In this document: piece by piece, positions 34,509-42,789 of the stretch
Layout: each line of letters opens with the position of its first letter
Position numbering within the stretch: position 1 is the first letter of the stretch
Assembly: GCA_012959695.1 (NCBI GenBank)
Contig: DUCS01000004.1
Span: forward strand, 1-44,393
Direction of reading: 5' to 3'
Origin: Cycloclasticus sp.
GTDB taxonomy: Bacteria; Pseudomonadota; Gammaproteobacteria; Methylococcales; Cycloclasticaceae
Length of the DNA: 44,393 bases
Program-made: the position numbers and the translations under genes
Notes under the pieces: generated by a model
The model's input: only the letters and a program-made list of their open reading frames with translations
The model's database searches: none
Told to the model about the DNA's origin: nothing

Positions 34509-34555
34509 TTACGACGATAATATGTGCTTAATTATAGGCTAATGAATGAAACTTG

Positions 34556-35320
34556 ATGCGCATTGATTGTAGAAAAAGTGATTTAAAGCGGCTTACGTGG
34601 CTGTGTTTATTATTAGTATCGCTACATATTTCTAGTGTTAGCGCGCGTGAAAGCTATCTGGTAGAGCGGGTTATTGACGGCGACACCATTGTTTTGTCGA
34701 ATAAACAAACGGTTCGCTTGTTGGGGATTAATACACCAGAAATTGCTTACAGGGGAAAAACAAGCGATGCGGGTGCATTGGCCGCTAAAGAGTACTTTAA
34801 AAAGATGTTGCTTAAACGCCGTGTCCATTTGGAACACGACAGTGAACGGCATGACCGATATGGCCGAACCTTAGCGCAAGTGTTTTTAGTGAGTGGCGAG
34901 CACGTAAATTTAACGATGTTGCAACGTGGCTTGGCGACACTTAGCCTGCATCCGCCTAACCTGAAATACAGCCAGCGCTTAATACAGGCACAGCAACAGG
35001 CGGAGAAGCAGGGATTAGGTATTTGGGGGATGAATGCATACGCCGTGCAACCCATATCGGCAATAGTCGACAAGACATTGAAAAAATGGGGGCGTTTTAC
35101 GGCAACAGTCAGTGATGTAGTTCGTACAAAGAAAGGGGCTAAATTGTGGTTGAGCGATAAAACGTATATTTGGATTAGTGCAAAACACCAACGTTACTTT
35201 GGAGATTTAGTCGATTACCTTGGGCGGCGTATGGAAATACGCGGCTGGCCAAGAAAGTGGGGAAAAAGCTGGTCGATTCGCGCCATTCACCCCAGTCAGA
35301 TTATTCTAACCCCTGGCTAA
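34556..35320 (+). CDS. Secreted thermonuclease-like (SNase domain) protein
   Basis: This 254-residue protein has an N-terminal signal peptide (hydrophobic stretch about residues 13-26, likely cleavage after 'SVSA'). An SNase domain (about residues 33-145) follows. Motifs include 'RVIDGDTIVL', 'VRLLGINTPE' (first catalytic arginine and the acidic pocket) and 'HDRYGRTLAQVF' (second arginine). The family cleaves DNA and RNA with calcium. The C-terminal 90 residues resemble an OB-like extension ('GRRMEIRGWPRKWG') of unknown role. I used the ATG at 34556 rather than TTG at 34553. It is divergent from gshA and almost abuts the EAL fragment on the other strand. Confidence 0.85.
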   Translation: MRIDCRKSDLKRLTWLCLLLVSLHISSVSARESYLVERVIDGDTIVLSNKQTVRLLGINTPEIAYRGKTSDAGALAAKEYFKKMLLKRRVHLEHDSERHDRYGRTLAQVFLVSGEHVNLTMLQRGLATLSLHPPNLKYSQRLIQAQQQAEKQGLGIWGMNAYAVQPISAIVDKTLKKWGRFTATVSDVVRTKKGAKLWLSDKTYIWISAKHQRYFGDLVDYLGRRMEIRGWPRKWGKSWSIRAIHPSQIILTPG

Positions 35321-35321
35321 T

Positions 35322-35924
35322 TTAACGTTTGTTTAATATATCGACCAATGGCGATGGAATACTGAAATGGTAGCCTTGTGCGTAATTAACGCCCATTTCT
35401 GTCAGCTTATCGGCAATGGCTTGATTCTCAACGAACTCGGCGACGGTTTTTTTACCCATAATCTGGCCAATCTCGTTAATGGATTTAACCATCGCGGCAT
35501 CAATGGGGTCGTCGATTAAATCTTTGACAAAGGAGCCATCAATTTTCAGGTAATCAACGGCGAAGTTCTTTAAATACCCAAACGAGGATAAGCCACTACC
35601 AAAATCATCCAACGCAAATTGGCAGCCCATCCCTTTCAATTCTGTAATCAGATTATTTGCCGCGGTTAAATTAGTCACCGCCGCTGTTTCTGTAATCTCA
35701 AAACAAATTTGTGCTGGGTCAATACTGGAACCTGTAAAAGCGGTTTGTATGAATTTAAGGAAGTCAGGAGCGCATAAGCTAGCGGCAGATAGATTGATAT
35801 TAAACACATCATTGTGTCGAATTTTTTCTTTGTACTCATCGAGCATCGCCAGCGTATTTTCGATAACCCATTTGTCTATTTGACCGGATAAGTTGTAGCG
35901 TTCAGCCGCGGGTAAAAAAGCGCC
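35322..35924 (-). pseudogene. EAL domain remnant (3' part of a frameshifted PAS-GGDEF-EAL gene)
   Basis: This frame encodes the bulk of an EAL (cyclic di-GMP phosphodiesterase) domain, beginning 'GAFLPAAERYNLSGQIDKW'. Catalytic-type residues are preserved in 'NINLSAASL', 'CFEITETAAV', 'FALDDFGSGLSSFGYLK', 'YLKIDGSF', 'AEFVEN' and 'AQGYHF'. The EVL motif that opens the domain is in the other frame upstream, so a one-base loss near 35920-35929 separates the parts. An internal ATG (35846) could start a short product but would lack the first part of the barrel. It was probably functional until recently. Confidence 0.85.
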
Positions 35925-37124
35925 TGCGGAATAATGGTGTTGTTTTCGTTAAGCCTTATCAGTACTTCAAAATGAGATGGCTCGGCCGATTGGTTTTTCA
36001 AATCGGTAATGGCTTGAACGTATAGGATAAAGTAATTTTCTTTAAGCGCCTGCTGTAACCGTGGCACCCAGCCCATTTGCCCTTTAGTTGACGCCATTTC
36101 CTTATCGTCGGCTCTATAGGCATGAATACGATCACGGCCTTGTTCTTTGGCTGAAAAACAAGCGGCATCAGCTTGCTGCATGGCCACGGCGGGGGATGTT
36201 GAGGCGTTTATTTTGGATAACCCGATAGACGCGCCTAATTTGAATACCTTATCTTCCCAATGGAAGGCATAGTCAGTGACAACTTGCTTGATGCTCTTGG
36301 CAATTTTAAGCGCTTGTTTAATATTGCAATTCAACATCAAAACACCAAATTCATCACCGCCCAAACGGGCAAACACGTCTGATTTACGAATTTTTATAGA
36401 CAACTCCGCAAACAGTTGGCGCAGTAACTCATCGCCGGCGATATGCCCACAGGTGTCATTAACAATTTTGAATTGGTCTAAATCTATGTAACAAAGCACG
36501 TGCTCAAATTCGTCGGCTTGTGTATTTCTGTCAAGTGCAGCCTCAAAGGCGTGACGATTGTATATGCCCGTTAACGAATCGTGTTGGGCTCTATGTTCAA
36601 TTTCTTGCGTAATTTTTCGAGACATTGTTACATCACGAATAACCATTACACAGCCAACTAAACAGCCCGTTGAATCATGTAAGGGCGAAACGGAGCAATC
36701 AATATAGTAGGCTTTGGCAATTTTATTGGTTAGCGACAACGCCGTGAGGTTAAACGCAAGGTCAGACTGAATGCATAACATGATTGGGTTATGTGTGCCG
36801 ACAGATGAGGACTCCTCTTTCAACGTACATAATGAGTCGAAGCTATTGCCAATGGCTTTAGATTCGCTAATGCTCAATAACTGCTGAGCTTTATGATTCA
36901 TGCTAGTAATGAGCCCCGTTTTATCCGTGGTGATCACCGCCTCGTTAATGGATTCTAGCGTGGTTTGGGCAATTTCTTTTTCATGCTCAAGCACAATTTC
37001 AACAGCTTTCTGGTCACTAATATCAATAACGGTTCCTATCGCACGGATAGATCTCCCATTACCGTCACGTTCAACTATTTTTCCTTTTGCAGCCAACCAA
37101 ATCCACTTGCCCTTATTTGATTTA
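35876..37124 (-). pseudogene. PAS-GGDEF part of a truncated, frameshifted c-di-GMP gene
   Basis: The frame starts inside a PAS/PAC unit ('GKWIWLAAKGKIVERDGNGR'), followed by a second PAS domain ('ESINEAVITTDKTGLITSMN') and a GGDEF domain with intact 'ARLGGDEFGVLM'. The inhibitory I-site RKSD lies five residues before GGDEF. It then enters the EAL domain ('HFEVLIRLNENNTIIPQ') and goes out of frame at about 35924, ending at 35876. The 5' end is cut off by the IS element at 37125. The apparent first residues 'MSAPK' come from the IS terminal repeat, not from the gene. The GGDEF could still be active if translated. Confidence 0.87.
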
Positions 37125-37831
37125 GGGGCTGACACCTAATAATTCTCTTTTAGTAGTTTTTTTAGGTCTACTAAAAGCTCCTTTGGCGTCCCTGTGTTAA
37201 AACGCCATTCACATTCTTTTAGGAACAAATGAAAGTGTTCTCGTGGGATACCGTTAAATTTTCTCATGTGTCTTTTAGCCTGATTCCAAAAGTTCTCAAT
37301 GCCATTAATGTGATTTTGCTTTTTAGCAAACAACCGACTGTGGTTAATCCTGTAGTGCTTAAACTCAGAAACATCCAATGCATTATATGAGCGCCAGCAA
37401 TCGGTATATACAATGCTGTCAGGCTCTATCTTACGGCGTATGATCGGCATTAAGGTGTTTGCTTTAGCATCTAAAACAATTTGCGTATAGACCTTGCCGC
37501 CTCTTTTAAGAATACCAAAGACCGCCACTTTCCCCGCAGCACCTCTTCCTCGTTTGCCTTTGCGTACGCCACCAAAGTAACTTTCATCTAACTCAATCTT
37601 ACCACTGAATTGCTCACTACGGCTTTGCTGTACGTGAGCTATCTTCCACCGCAATTTATGGAAAAACCTTACCGCAGTATTGCGATGAACACCGACTAAA
37701 CTAGCTGCAGTTCTAGCGGTTGTGCCGGCAACAAAGTATTTCATCAGCTCTAATTGCTTATTTCTACTTAATTTACAATGCTTTACGTACATCTGACAAC
37801 CCTAACATTTGGTATGTTAGGTGTCAGCCCC
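37125..37831 (-). mobile_element. IS1595-family insertion sequence (IS1016-like), 707 bp
   Basis: The element is bounded by perfect 15-bp terminal inverted repeats, GGGGCTGACACCTAA (37125-37139) and its complement (37817-37831). Four more bases outside (TTTA/TAAA) also mirror each other. It holds one intact transposase gene. The 8-bp flanks (37117-37124 and 37832-37839) are not identical, so there is no target duplication, although IS1595 members normally make one of about 8 bp. Both flanking genes are cut at its ends. Confidence 0.9.
37136..37792 (-). CDS. IS1595-family transposase
   Basis: This intact 218-residue transposase has a helix-turn-helix near residues 22-45 ('TARTAASLVGVHRNTAVRFF'). 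A DDE_Tnp_IS1595-type catalytic domain follows: Asp69 in 'ELDESYFGG', Asp131 in 'VYTDCWRSY', and Asn163/Glu166 in 'HINGIENFWNQAKR'. 'ECEWRFN' near the C-terminus is typical of the IS1016 group. No N-terminal zinc ribbon is present, as in short members. The stop codon (TAG) lies inside the left terminal repeat. The copy looks functional. Confidence 0.9.
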   Translation of the reverse strand: MYVKHCKLSRNKQLELMKYFVAGTTARTAASLVGVHRNTAVRFFHKLRWKIAHVQQSRSEQFSGKIELDESYFGGVRKGKRGRGAAGKVAVFGILKRGGKVYTQIVLDAKANTLMPIIRRKIEPDSIVYTDCWRSYNALDVSEFKHYRINHSRLFAKKQNHINGIENFWNQAKRHMRKFNGIPREHFHLFLKECEWRFNTGTPKELLVDLKKLLKENY

Positions 37832-38294
37832 TAAAATAAATATTGGTGTGGTTTGGGCGGGAAACCCCAATCATGCAAAAGATGCAATTCGTTCGTGCGC
37901 CTTTAAGCGGATCGAGAATCTATTTGGCGTTAATAAAAAAGCTATGTTTTATAGTTTGCAAGTTGGCGAGCCAGCGCAAGCGATACAATTTTCTGCTGAA
38001 GTAGGTAGGTATATTGAAGATCTAGGTGACATGCTGACTAACTTTTCTATTACAGCCAGTGTGATTGAAAAATTAGATTTAGTTATAACAGTTGACACAT
38101 CAGTAGCTCATTTGGCAGGCGCGCTTGGGAAACCCGTTTGGACATTATTGCAATATTCACCCGACTGGCGATGGATGATGGATAGAGCTGACTCACCTTG
38201 GTATCCAACAATGAGATTATTTAGGCAGCCAAAATCCGGTGATTGGGATACAGTATTTGCAGAAGTTAAAAAAGCACTAAAAAACTGTAAATAA
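37832..38294 (+). pseudogene. C-terminal fragment of a GT9/TPR-type glycosyltransferase
   Basis: About 154 residues remain of a larger protein that in relatives usually has TPR repeats and a glycosyltransferase domain like ADP-heptose transferases. Visible motifs are 'IGVVWAGNPNHAKD', 'FYSLQVGEPAQ', 'LDLVITVDTSVAHLAGALGK' and 'SPDWRWMMDRADSPWYPTMR'. The N-terminal half is missing at the IS end (37831). The open frame begins only because the IS repeat supplies a GTG (37821) and 'MSAPK'. No SD is present. It is probably not expressed as an active enzyme. Confidence 0.85.
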
Positions 38295-38295
38295 T

Positions 38296-38372
38296 TGGTG
38301 CGCCCGGCGGGATTCGAACCCACGACCTTCGGTTTCGGAAACCGAAATTCTATCCAACTGAACTACGGGCAC
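38296..38372 (-). tRNA. tRNA-Arg (anticodon CCG)
   Basis: This 77-nt tRNA on the - strand has acceptor stem GTGCCCG/CGGGCGC (one G-T pair). The anticodon stem TCGGT/ACCGA encloses the loop TTCCGAA, giving anticodon CCG, and the T-loop is GTTCGAATC. The CCA end is encoded (38296-38298). It reads CGG codons. A -10 box TATAAT on the same strand (38389-38394) sits at the right distance upstream; the -35 is weak. It starts two bases beyond the stop of the glycosyltransferase fragment. Confidence 0.96.
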
Positions 38373-38516
38373 ATTTAGAATTTGCAATATTATAACGTGA
38401 TATATTTGATGGGCATTATGTTTGCGCGGATTGATTGGCAATAAAGTGCGGTTTCTATTTCGCGATGAATGAGTTGGGTTTATAATTATCGAGATGTATG
38501 ACACTGGAGTTACGCC

Positions 38517-39002
38517 GTGAGCGAAGATAACAAAATTTTAAATGATATAGGCAAAGTAATTGCGGTATTAATTGTTGTTGCCGTTATTATTTCAGTTATT
38601 GCTATAAACTTAGTTGGTGGTGATACGCTTACTACCATTGCTTTGCAACAAAAAAAGGTGCTGAACAGAATTAAACCACTTGGGCAAGTGGCAACTACTT
38701 TGGAAGAAGCACAAAAGGCTAGCCCAGTTGTTGACGATGTGGTTGTTGAGGCGAAAGGCCCGATGACAGCAGAGCAAATTTACAATACTGCATGTATGGC
38801 CTGCCATACAACAGGGGCGGCAGGCGCGCCTAAAACAGGTGATGTTGCAGCATGGGCGCCGCGTATTGCACAAGGTGCTGACGTGTTGCTTGAGCATGCA
38901 ACCAAAGGATTTAAAGGGATGCCGCCGCGTGGTGGTTCACCGCAATTGTCAGATGAAAATATAACCGCGGCGATTGATTTTATGGTGGCTAATAGCCAAT
39001 AA
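38517..39002 (+). CDS. Membrane-anchored cytochrome c5-like protein
   Basis: This 161-residue monohaem c-type cytochrome has one N-terminal membrane helix (about residues 13-34), a linker, and a C-terminal class I cytochrome domain. The haem site is 'CMACH' (Cys93, Cys96, His97) and the likely distal ligand is Met135 in 'FKGMPPRGG'. The start is GTG, with SD TGGAG (38505-38509) 7 nt upstream. It would face the periplasm and carry electrons in respiration. The exact partner is unknown. Its terminator lies inside the end of rep. Confidence 0.9.
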   Translation: MSEDNKILNDIGKVIAVLIVVAVIISVIAINLVGGDTLTTIALQQKKVLNRIKPLGQVATTLEEAQKASPVVDDVVVEAKGPMTAEQIYNTACMACHTTGAAGAPKTGDVAAWAPRIAQGADVLLEHATKGFKGMPPRGGSPQLSDENITAAIDFMVANSQ

Positions 39003-39005
39003 GCG

Positions 39006-41015
39006 TTAAGACGATTTCAATAAGCTTTTCATAAGGGCCAAGTTTTCTTGGCCCTTTTTCTTTTGCTCTTCTGGATTCGGTTTATTAACAGCGGGCCAGT
39101 TTAAATCCTCAAGAGGTAGTTCAGTTAGAAAGCGACTGGGTTCGGTTGATGAGATATCGCCGTATTTTTTGCGCTGAGAACAATAGCTAAAGGTAAGCTG
39201 TTTTTGCGCCCTTGTAATGCCGACGTAGGCGAGTCGCCGTTCCTCTTCAATTTGCTCGCTATCAATACTGTTTTGGTGGGGCAATATGCCTTCTTCCATG
39301 CCAATTAAATACACGTAGGGAAACTCCAACCCTTTTGCAGCGTGTAGCGTCATTAGCTTGATTTGATCAGTTTTTTCTTCTTCCTCATTTCGTTCCAAGC
39401 TATCGAGCAGCATCATACGAGAAACGATATCGCCGAGGGTGCGTTCTTCTTTAGATTTTTTTGCGCTATTATCAATCCACTTGATGAGCTCTAGAACATT
39501 GTTTATTTTGCGTTCAGCCTGCTTGTCGCTGTTGGCATGTGCCTTTATCCAATCGTAATAATCAATGTCTTGAATCATTTGATGCAAAATGGCGATGGGG
39601 TCTTCTTGTTGTGTTTGGTCAGACAGGCGAACGACCCAGTCGCAGAATGTGCGTAACTTGTGATACGTGCGTTCGTTAAGTTGTTGCTCTAAACCAATTT
39701 CAAAACAGGCATCAAATAAACTGATGTGACGATCGTTGGCGTAGTGTGCAAGCTTTTCTACGGTGGTTGTGCCAATTTCACGTCGGGGCGTGTTGATAAC
39801 GCGTAAAAAGGCGCTGTTATCATCCGGGTTAATTAATAATTTTATGTAACACAAAACGTCTTTAATTTCGGTATGTGAGAAGAAAGATGTGCCGCCGCTA
39901 ATGGTGTAAGGTAAAGACAGTTCGCGTAGACTTTTCTCTAATAATCGAGCCTGATGGTTGCTTCGATAAAGGATGGCGAAATCGGCATTGTTTGCTCGGT
40001 GCTTGAATTTAATACGAGAAATTTCAGCTGCAATTTGCTGAGATTCTGAGAACTCATCTTTGCATTTAATCACGCTTATTTTGTTGTCGCTTTTAATGTT
40101 GCTCCACAAGTTCTTTTCGTATACATGTGGGTTATTGCTGATGAGCTGGTTGGCGGCTTTTAAAATCCGTTGATTTGAACGGTAATTCTGCTCCAGTTTA
40201 ATAATATCTAAACGGGGAAAATCTTTTTTTAGCGTAAAAAGATTTTCAGGGTTCGCGCCTCGCCACGCGTAAATAGATTGATCATCGTCGCCTACCACGG
40301 TGAATTGCCCGACAGAGCCCACGAGGTGCTTGAAAAACTCATATTGAGTGGTGTTGGTGTCTTGATATTCGTCCAACAAAAGGTAGCGTGTACTGTTTTG
40401 CCACTTTTCCAATACGCTTGGGTGCTCTTTGAATAAGACTAACGGCGTGAGAATCAAGTCATCAAAATCCACCGCATTACAAACGCGATTATATTGTTGA
40501 TATTGTTCGTATAACGCGGCGGCAAATTTCTGTTGTGTGTCTTCAGCTATTGACATAGCTTGAGCGGGTAGAATAGCTTGATTTTTCCAATCGGATATTT
40601 GCCAAGATAACGGTGATATTTGGCTTTTATCGAGTTGATGTTGGCTGTTTTCTAAAATTTCTTGCAACGTTTTGAATTTGTCTTGTTCATCAAGAATGCT
40701 GATATTTTTTTTAAGCCCAAGCGTTTGGTGTTCTTTGCGAATAATGTCTAAACCAAGTGAATGAAAGGTGGAAATTCGAATACCTTTGGTTTTTTTAGTT
40801 GAGCAGAGTTTATCCACGCGTGAGCGCATTTCTTTTGCCGCCTTATTGGTGAAGGTAAGGGCGGTAATGTGCTTGGCCTCAACGCCATTGTTTATTAGGT
40901 GAGAAATCTTTTCGGTAATCACCCGTGTTTTGCCACTACCGGCGCCGGCGATAACCAATAAAGGCGTGTCGGTGGTGGTAACGGCTGTTTGTTGTTCGGG
41001 GTTGAGTTCGGGCAC
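39006..41015 (-). CDS. rep: ATP-dependent DNA helicase Rep
   Basis: Rep is a superfamily 1A 3'-5' helicase that helps replication forks pass protein roadblocks. The 669 residues match E. coli Rep (673) better than UvrD (720). Motifs in order are Walker A 'AGAGSGKTRV' (about residue 23), 'LTFTNKAAKEM' (Ia), 'LLLDEYQDTN' (II), 'VVGDDDQSIYAWRGA' (III), 'EQNYRSNQRIL' (IV), 'LMTLHAAKGLEFPYVYL' (V) and 'EERRLAYVGITRAQ' (VI). The start is GTG (41015), matching the Rep N-terminus 'LNPEQQTAV'. yifB lies 47 nt upstream on the same strand. Confidence 0.95.
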   Translation of the reverse strand: MPELNPEQQTAVTTTDTPLLVIAGAGSGKTRVITEKISHLINNGVEAKHITALTFTNKAAKEMRSRVDKLCSTKKTKGIRISTFHSLGLDIIRKEHQTLGLKKNISILDEQDKFKTLQEILENSQHQLDKSQISPLSWQISDWKNQAILPAQAMSIAEDTQQKFAAALYEQYQQYNRVCNAVDFDDLILTPLVLFKEHPSVLEKWQNSTRYLLLDEYQDTNTTQYEFFKHLVGSVGQFTVVGDDDQSIYAWRGANPENLFTLKKDFPRLDIIKLEQNYRSNQRILKAANQLISNNPHVYEKNLWSNIKSDNKISVIKCKDEFSESQQIAAEISRIKFKHRANNADFAILYRSNHQARLLEKSLRELSLPYTISGGTSFFSHTEIKDVLCYIKLLINPDDNSAFLRVINTPRREIGTTTVEKLAHYANDRHISLFDACFEIGLEQQLNERTYHKLRTFCDWVVRLSDQTQQEDPIAILHQMIQDIDYYDWIKAHANSDKQAERKINNVLELIKWIDNSAKKSKEERTLGDIVSRMMLLDSLERNEEEEKTDQIKLMTLHAAKGLEFPYVYLIGMEEGILPHQNSIDSEQIEEERRLAYVGITRAQKQLTFSYCSQRKKYGDISSTEPSRFLTELPLEDLNWPAVNKPNPEEQKKKGQENLALMKSLLKSS
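39034..39066 (+). terminator. Terminator of the cytochrome gene, embedded in rep
   Basis: A perfect 10-bp stem AAGGGCCAAG/CTTGGCCCTT (39034-39043 with 39048-39057) with a TTTT loop runs into a T-rich tract on the + strand. It lies within the last codons of rep, which is read from the other strand ('GQENLALM' region), so the terminator also has a coding duty. Confidence 0.85.
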
Positions 41016-41062
41016 AGCGAAAAGTGGTGTTGAAAAAAGGGAATTCTACTCGTTTTTTTGCC

Positions 41063-42577
41063 TTAAGTGACGCGTTTATCCATGCGTCGGTAACTGAGCG
41101 CTTCGGTTAAATGATGACGTTGTATATTCGTTTCCCCATCCATGTCGGCAATGGTTCTGGACACCCTTAAAATACGGTGATAAGCACGATGCGATAGACC
41201 CAGTTTTTCAATTGCGTTTTCTAGTAGTGAATGATTGTCATCGCTAATGTCGCAATGTTGCTTGATTTGCGAGGTTGATAATAAGTGATTAGGCTGACCT
41301 TGGCGTTTGAGAGAATAACGTTGAGCCGTATGCACGCGTTGCGCGATGGTGTTGCTGCTTTCTTCTCCGCCGGCGTTACCTTTGCGTAGTGTTTCGCTGG
41401 ATATCCTCGGCACTTCGATATGCATATCAATGCGATCGAGTAAGGGGCCTGATATTTTGTTTCGATAGCGAGCAATTTGCGGCGGTGTGCATTGGCAACG
41501 TTGTGACACGTCACCGAGGTACCCACATGGGCAGGGGTTCATGGCGGATATAAATTGGAATCGAGCAGGAAATTCAGTTTGATGATTGGCGCGAGAAATG
41601 GATATTTTGCCATTTTCAATCGGTTCGCGTAACACTTCCAGTACCTTACGGTCGAACTCGGGCAGTTCATCTAAAAACAGAACGCCGTTATGCGCGAGAG
41701 AAACCTCGCCAGGTTTTGGGTGGCTGCCACCACCGACCAATGCCACGGCAGATGCTGTATGGTGAGGCGATCTAAAAGGCGGTACTTGCCATTGTTCAAT
41801 ATCAATGGCGTGTTGGCTGATGGAGTAGACGGCGGCGGTTTCAACTGCTTCAGGCTCGCTAAGCGGCGGTAAAATGCTTGGCAGGCGTGATGCCAGCATG
41901 GATTTGCCCGTGCCTGGTGGGCCCAACATCAGCAGGCTATGGCGGCCGACGGCGGCAATTTCTAATGCACGTTTTGTGTGCTGCTGACCGTGCACGTCTG
42001 AAAAGTCGAGGCTTGATTGGTCCGTGGCTGTGGAATCAATTTCTGGTGCGAACGTTGGTAGCGCTTGTTGACCACGTAAGTGTGCACATAGAGCCAATAA
42101 ATGAGGCGCGCCAACAATCTCAATATTAGAAATCAGTGAGGCTTCGTACTGGTTTTGTGTGGGCAGGCACAAGGTTCGTTTAGCTGCTTGGCAAGCTAAC
42201 GCTGCGGGTAATGCGCCTTGGATAGACCGTAATTCACCGCCGAGTGATAATTCGCCGAGAAATTCGTACTCAGCGAGTACATTATTAGGAATTTGTCCGG
42301 AAGCGGCGAGAATACTCAGCGCTATTGGTAGATCGAACCGGCCTCCTTCTTTTGGTAAGTCGGCGGGGGCCAAATTAATGGTGATGCGTTTGGCGGGAAA
42401 TTCAAATTGACAGTTAATAATTGCGCTGCGAACGCGGTCTTTACTTTCCTTAACCGCCGCTTCTGGTAGGCCTACAATCGATAAACTGGGAAGTCCGTTG
42501 GCAAGGTGCGCTTCAACAGTGACGAGTGGTGCGTTAATGCCGGCGGAACTGCGTGTATATATCGTAGCGAGTGACAT
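41063..42577 (-). CDS. yifB: YifB/ComM family AAA+ ATPase (Mg-chelatase-like)
   Basis: This 504-residue protein matches the ComM/YifB family, which in Vibrio acts as a branch-migration helicase during natural transformation. It has an N-terminal ChlI domain (about residues 1-175, 'YTRSSAGINAPLVTVEAHL'). The AAA+ core has Walker A 'LGPPGTGKSMLASRLP', Walker B 'NGVLFLDELPEF' and 'SAMNPCPCGYLG', and a C-terminal helical domain follows. The SD AAGGA precedes the ATG, and this initiation region is duplicated 1.3 kb away at 43873-43895. The ancestral partner ubiK lies on the same strand beyond the porin. Confidence 0.94.
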   Translation of the reverse strand: MSLATIYTRSSAGINAPLVTVEAHLANGLPSLSIVGLPEAAVKESKDRVRSAIINCQFEFPAKRITINLAPADLPKEGGRFDLPIALSILAASGQIPNNVLAEYEFLGELSLGGELRSIQGALPAALACQAAKRTLCLPTQNQYEASLISNIEIVGAPHLLALCAHLRGQQALPTFAPEIDSTATDQSSLDFSDVHGQQHTKRALEIAAVGRHSLLMLGPPGTGKSMLASRLPSILPPLSEPEAVETAAVYSISQHAIDIEQWQVPPFRSPHHTASAVALVGGGSHPKPGEVSLAHNGVLFLDELPEFDRKVLEVLREPIENGKISISRANHQTEFPARFQFISAMNPCPCGYLGDVSQRCQCTPPQIARYRNKISGPLLDRIDMHIEVPRISSETLRKGNAGGEESSNTIAQRVHTAQRYSLKRQGQPNHLLSTSQIKQHCDISDDNHSLLENAIEKLGLSHRAYHRILRVSRTIADMDGETNIQRHHLTEALSYRRMDKRVT

Positions 42578-42589
42578 GGAATCCTTTCC
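42567..42589. repeat. Direct repeat, left copy (yifB start region)
   Basis: This 23-bp sequence covers the yifB start codon and SD. It recurs at 43873-43895 with 2 mismatches, including 16 identical consecutive bases (ACATGGAATCCTTTCC). The two copies flank the porin gene with a 1306-bp offset, in the manner of an insertion footprint. Confidence 0.85.
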
Positions 42590-42596
42590 AAGTATG

Positions 42597-42627
42597 CTTA
42601 TAAAGCTATAAGTATAGCGTTTATAAG
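42597..42627. repeat. Inverted repeat upstream of yifB and the porin
   Basis: A 13-bp inverted repeat, CTTATAAAGCTAT against ATAGC-TTTATAAG with one bulged G (42597-42609 with 42614-42627), surrounds an AAGT loop. It lies between the divergent yifB and porin genes, beside the left direct repeat. It has no T-tract, so an operator or an element end is likelier than a terminator. Further in are tandem TTTACTTACAA copies (42642-42652, 42654-42664) and a repeated ACTTATGTA (42712-42720, 42731-42739). Confidence 0.65.
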
Positions 42628-42789
42628 GGGTGGCTGCGTTATTTACTTACAATTTTACTTACAAAATAAGGCGTTATTTTTGTTTGGCACGCCGAATAAT
42701 ACAACCGAAGGACTTATGTAAAGCTTTAACACTTATGTACTCATTATGAGTTATTTGATTTTACAGATGACCAGTCGTATTATATTGAA

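Noticed and set aside
37793-37831. GTG at 37821 as the true start of the glycosyltransferase
   Set aside because: It lies inside the IS terminal repeat, lacks an SD, and the product would miss the N-terminal half of the fold.
38431-38445. FNR-like box (TTGAT-N4-AATAA) upstream of the cytochrome gene
   Set aside because: Only the left half matches; the right half fits at three of five bases, which is common by chance in AT-rich DNA.
42684-42700. TTGGCACG resembling a sigma-54 -24 element upstream of the porin
   Set aside because: The required GC dinucleotide of the -12 element is absent at the right distance.
42642-42739. Short spaced repeats considered as a CRISPR array
   Set aside because: Units are 9-11 bp, with only two copies each and no regular spacers or cas genes.
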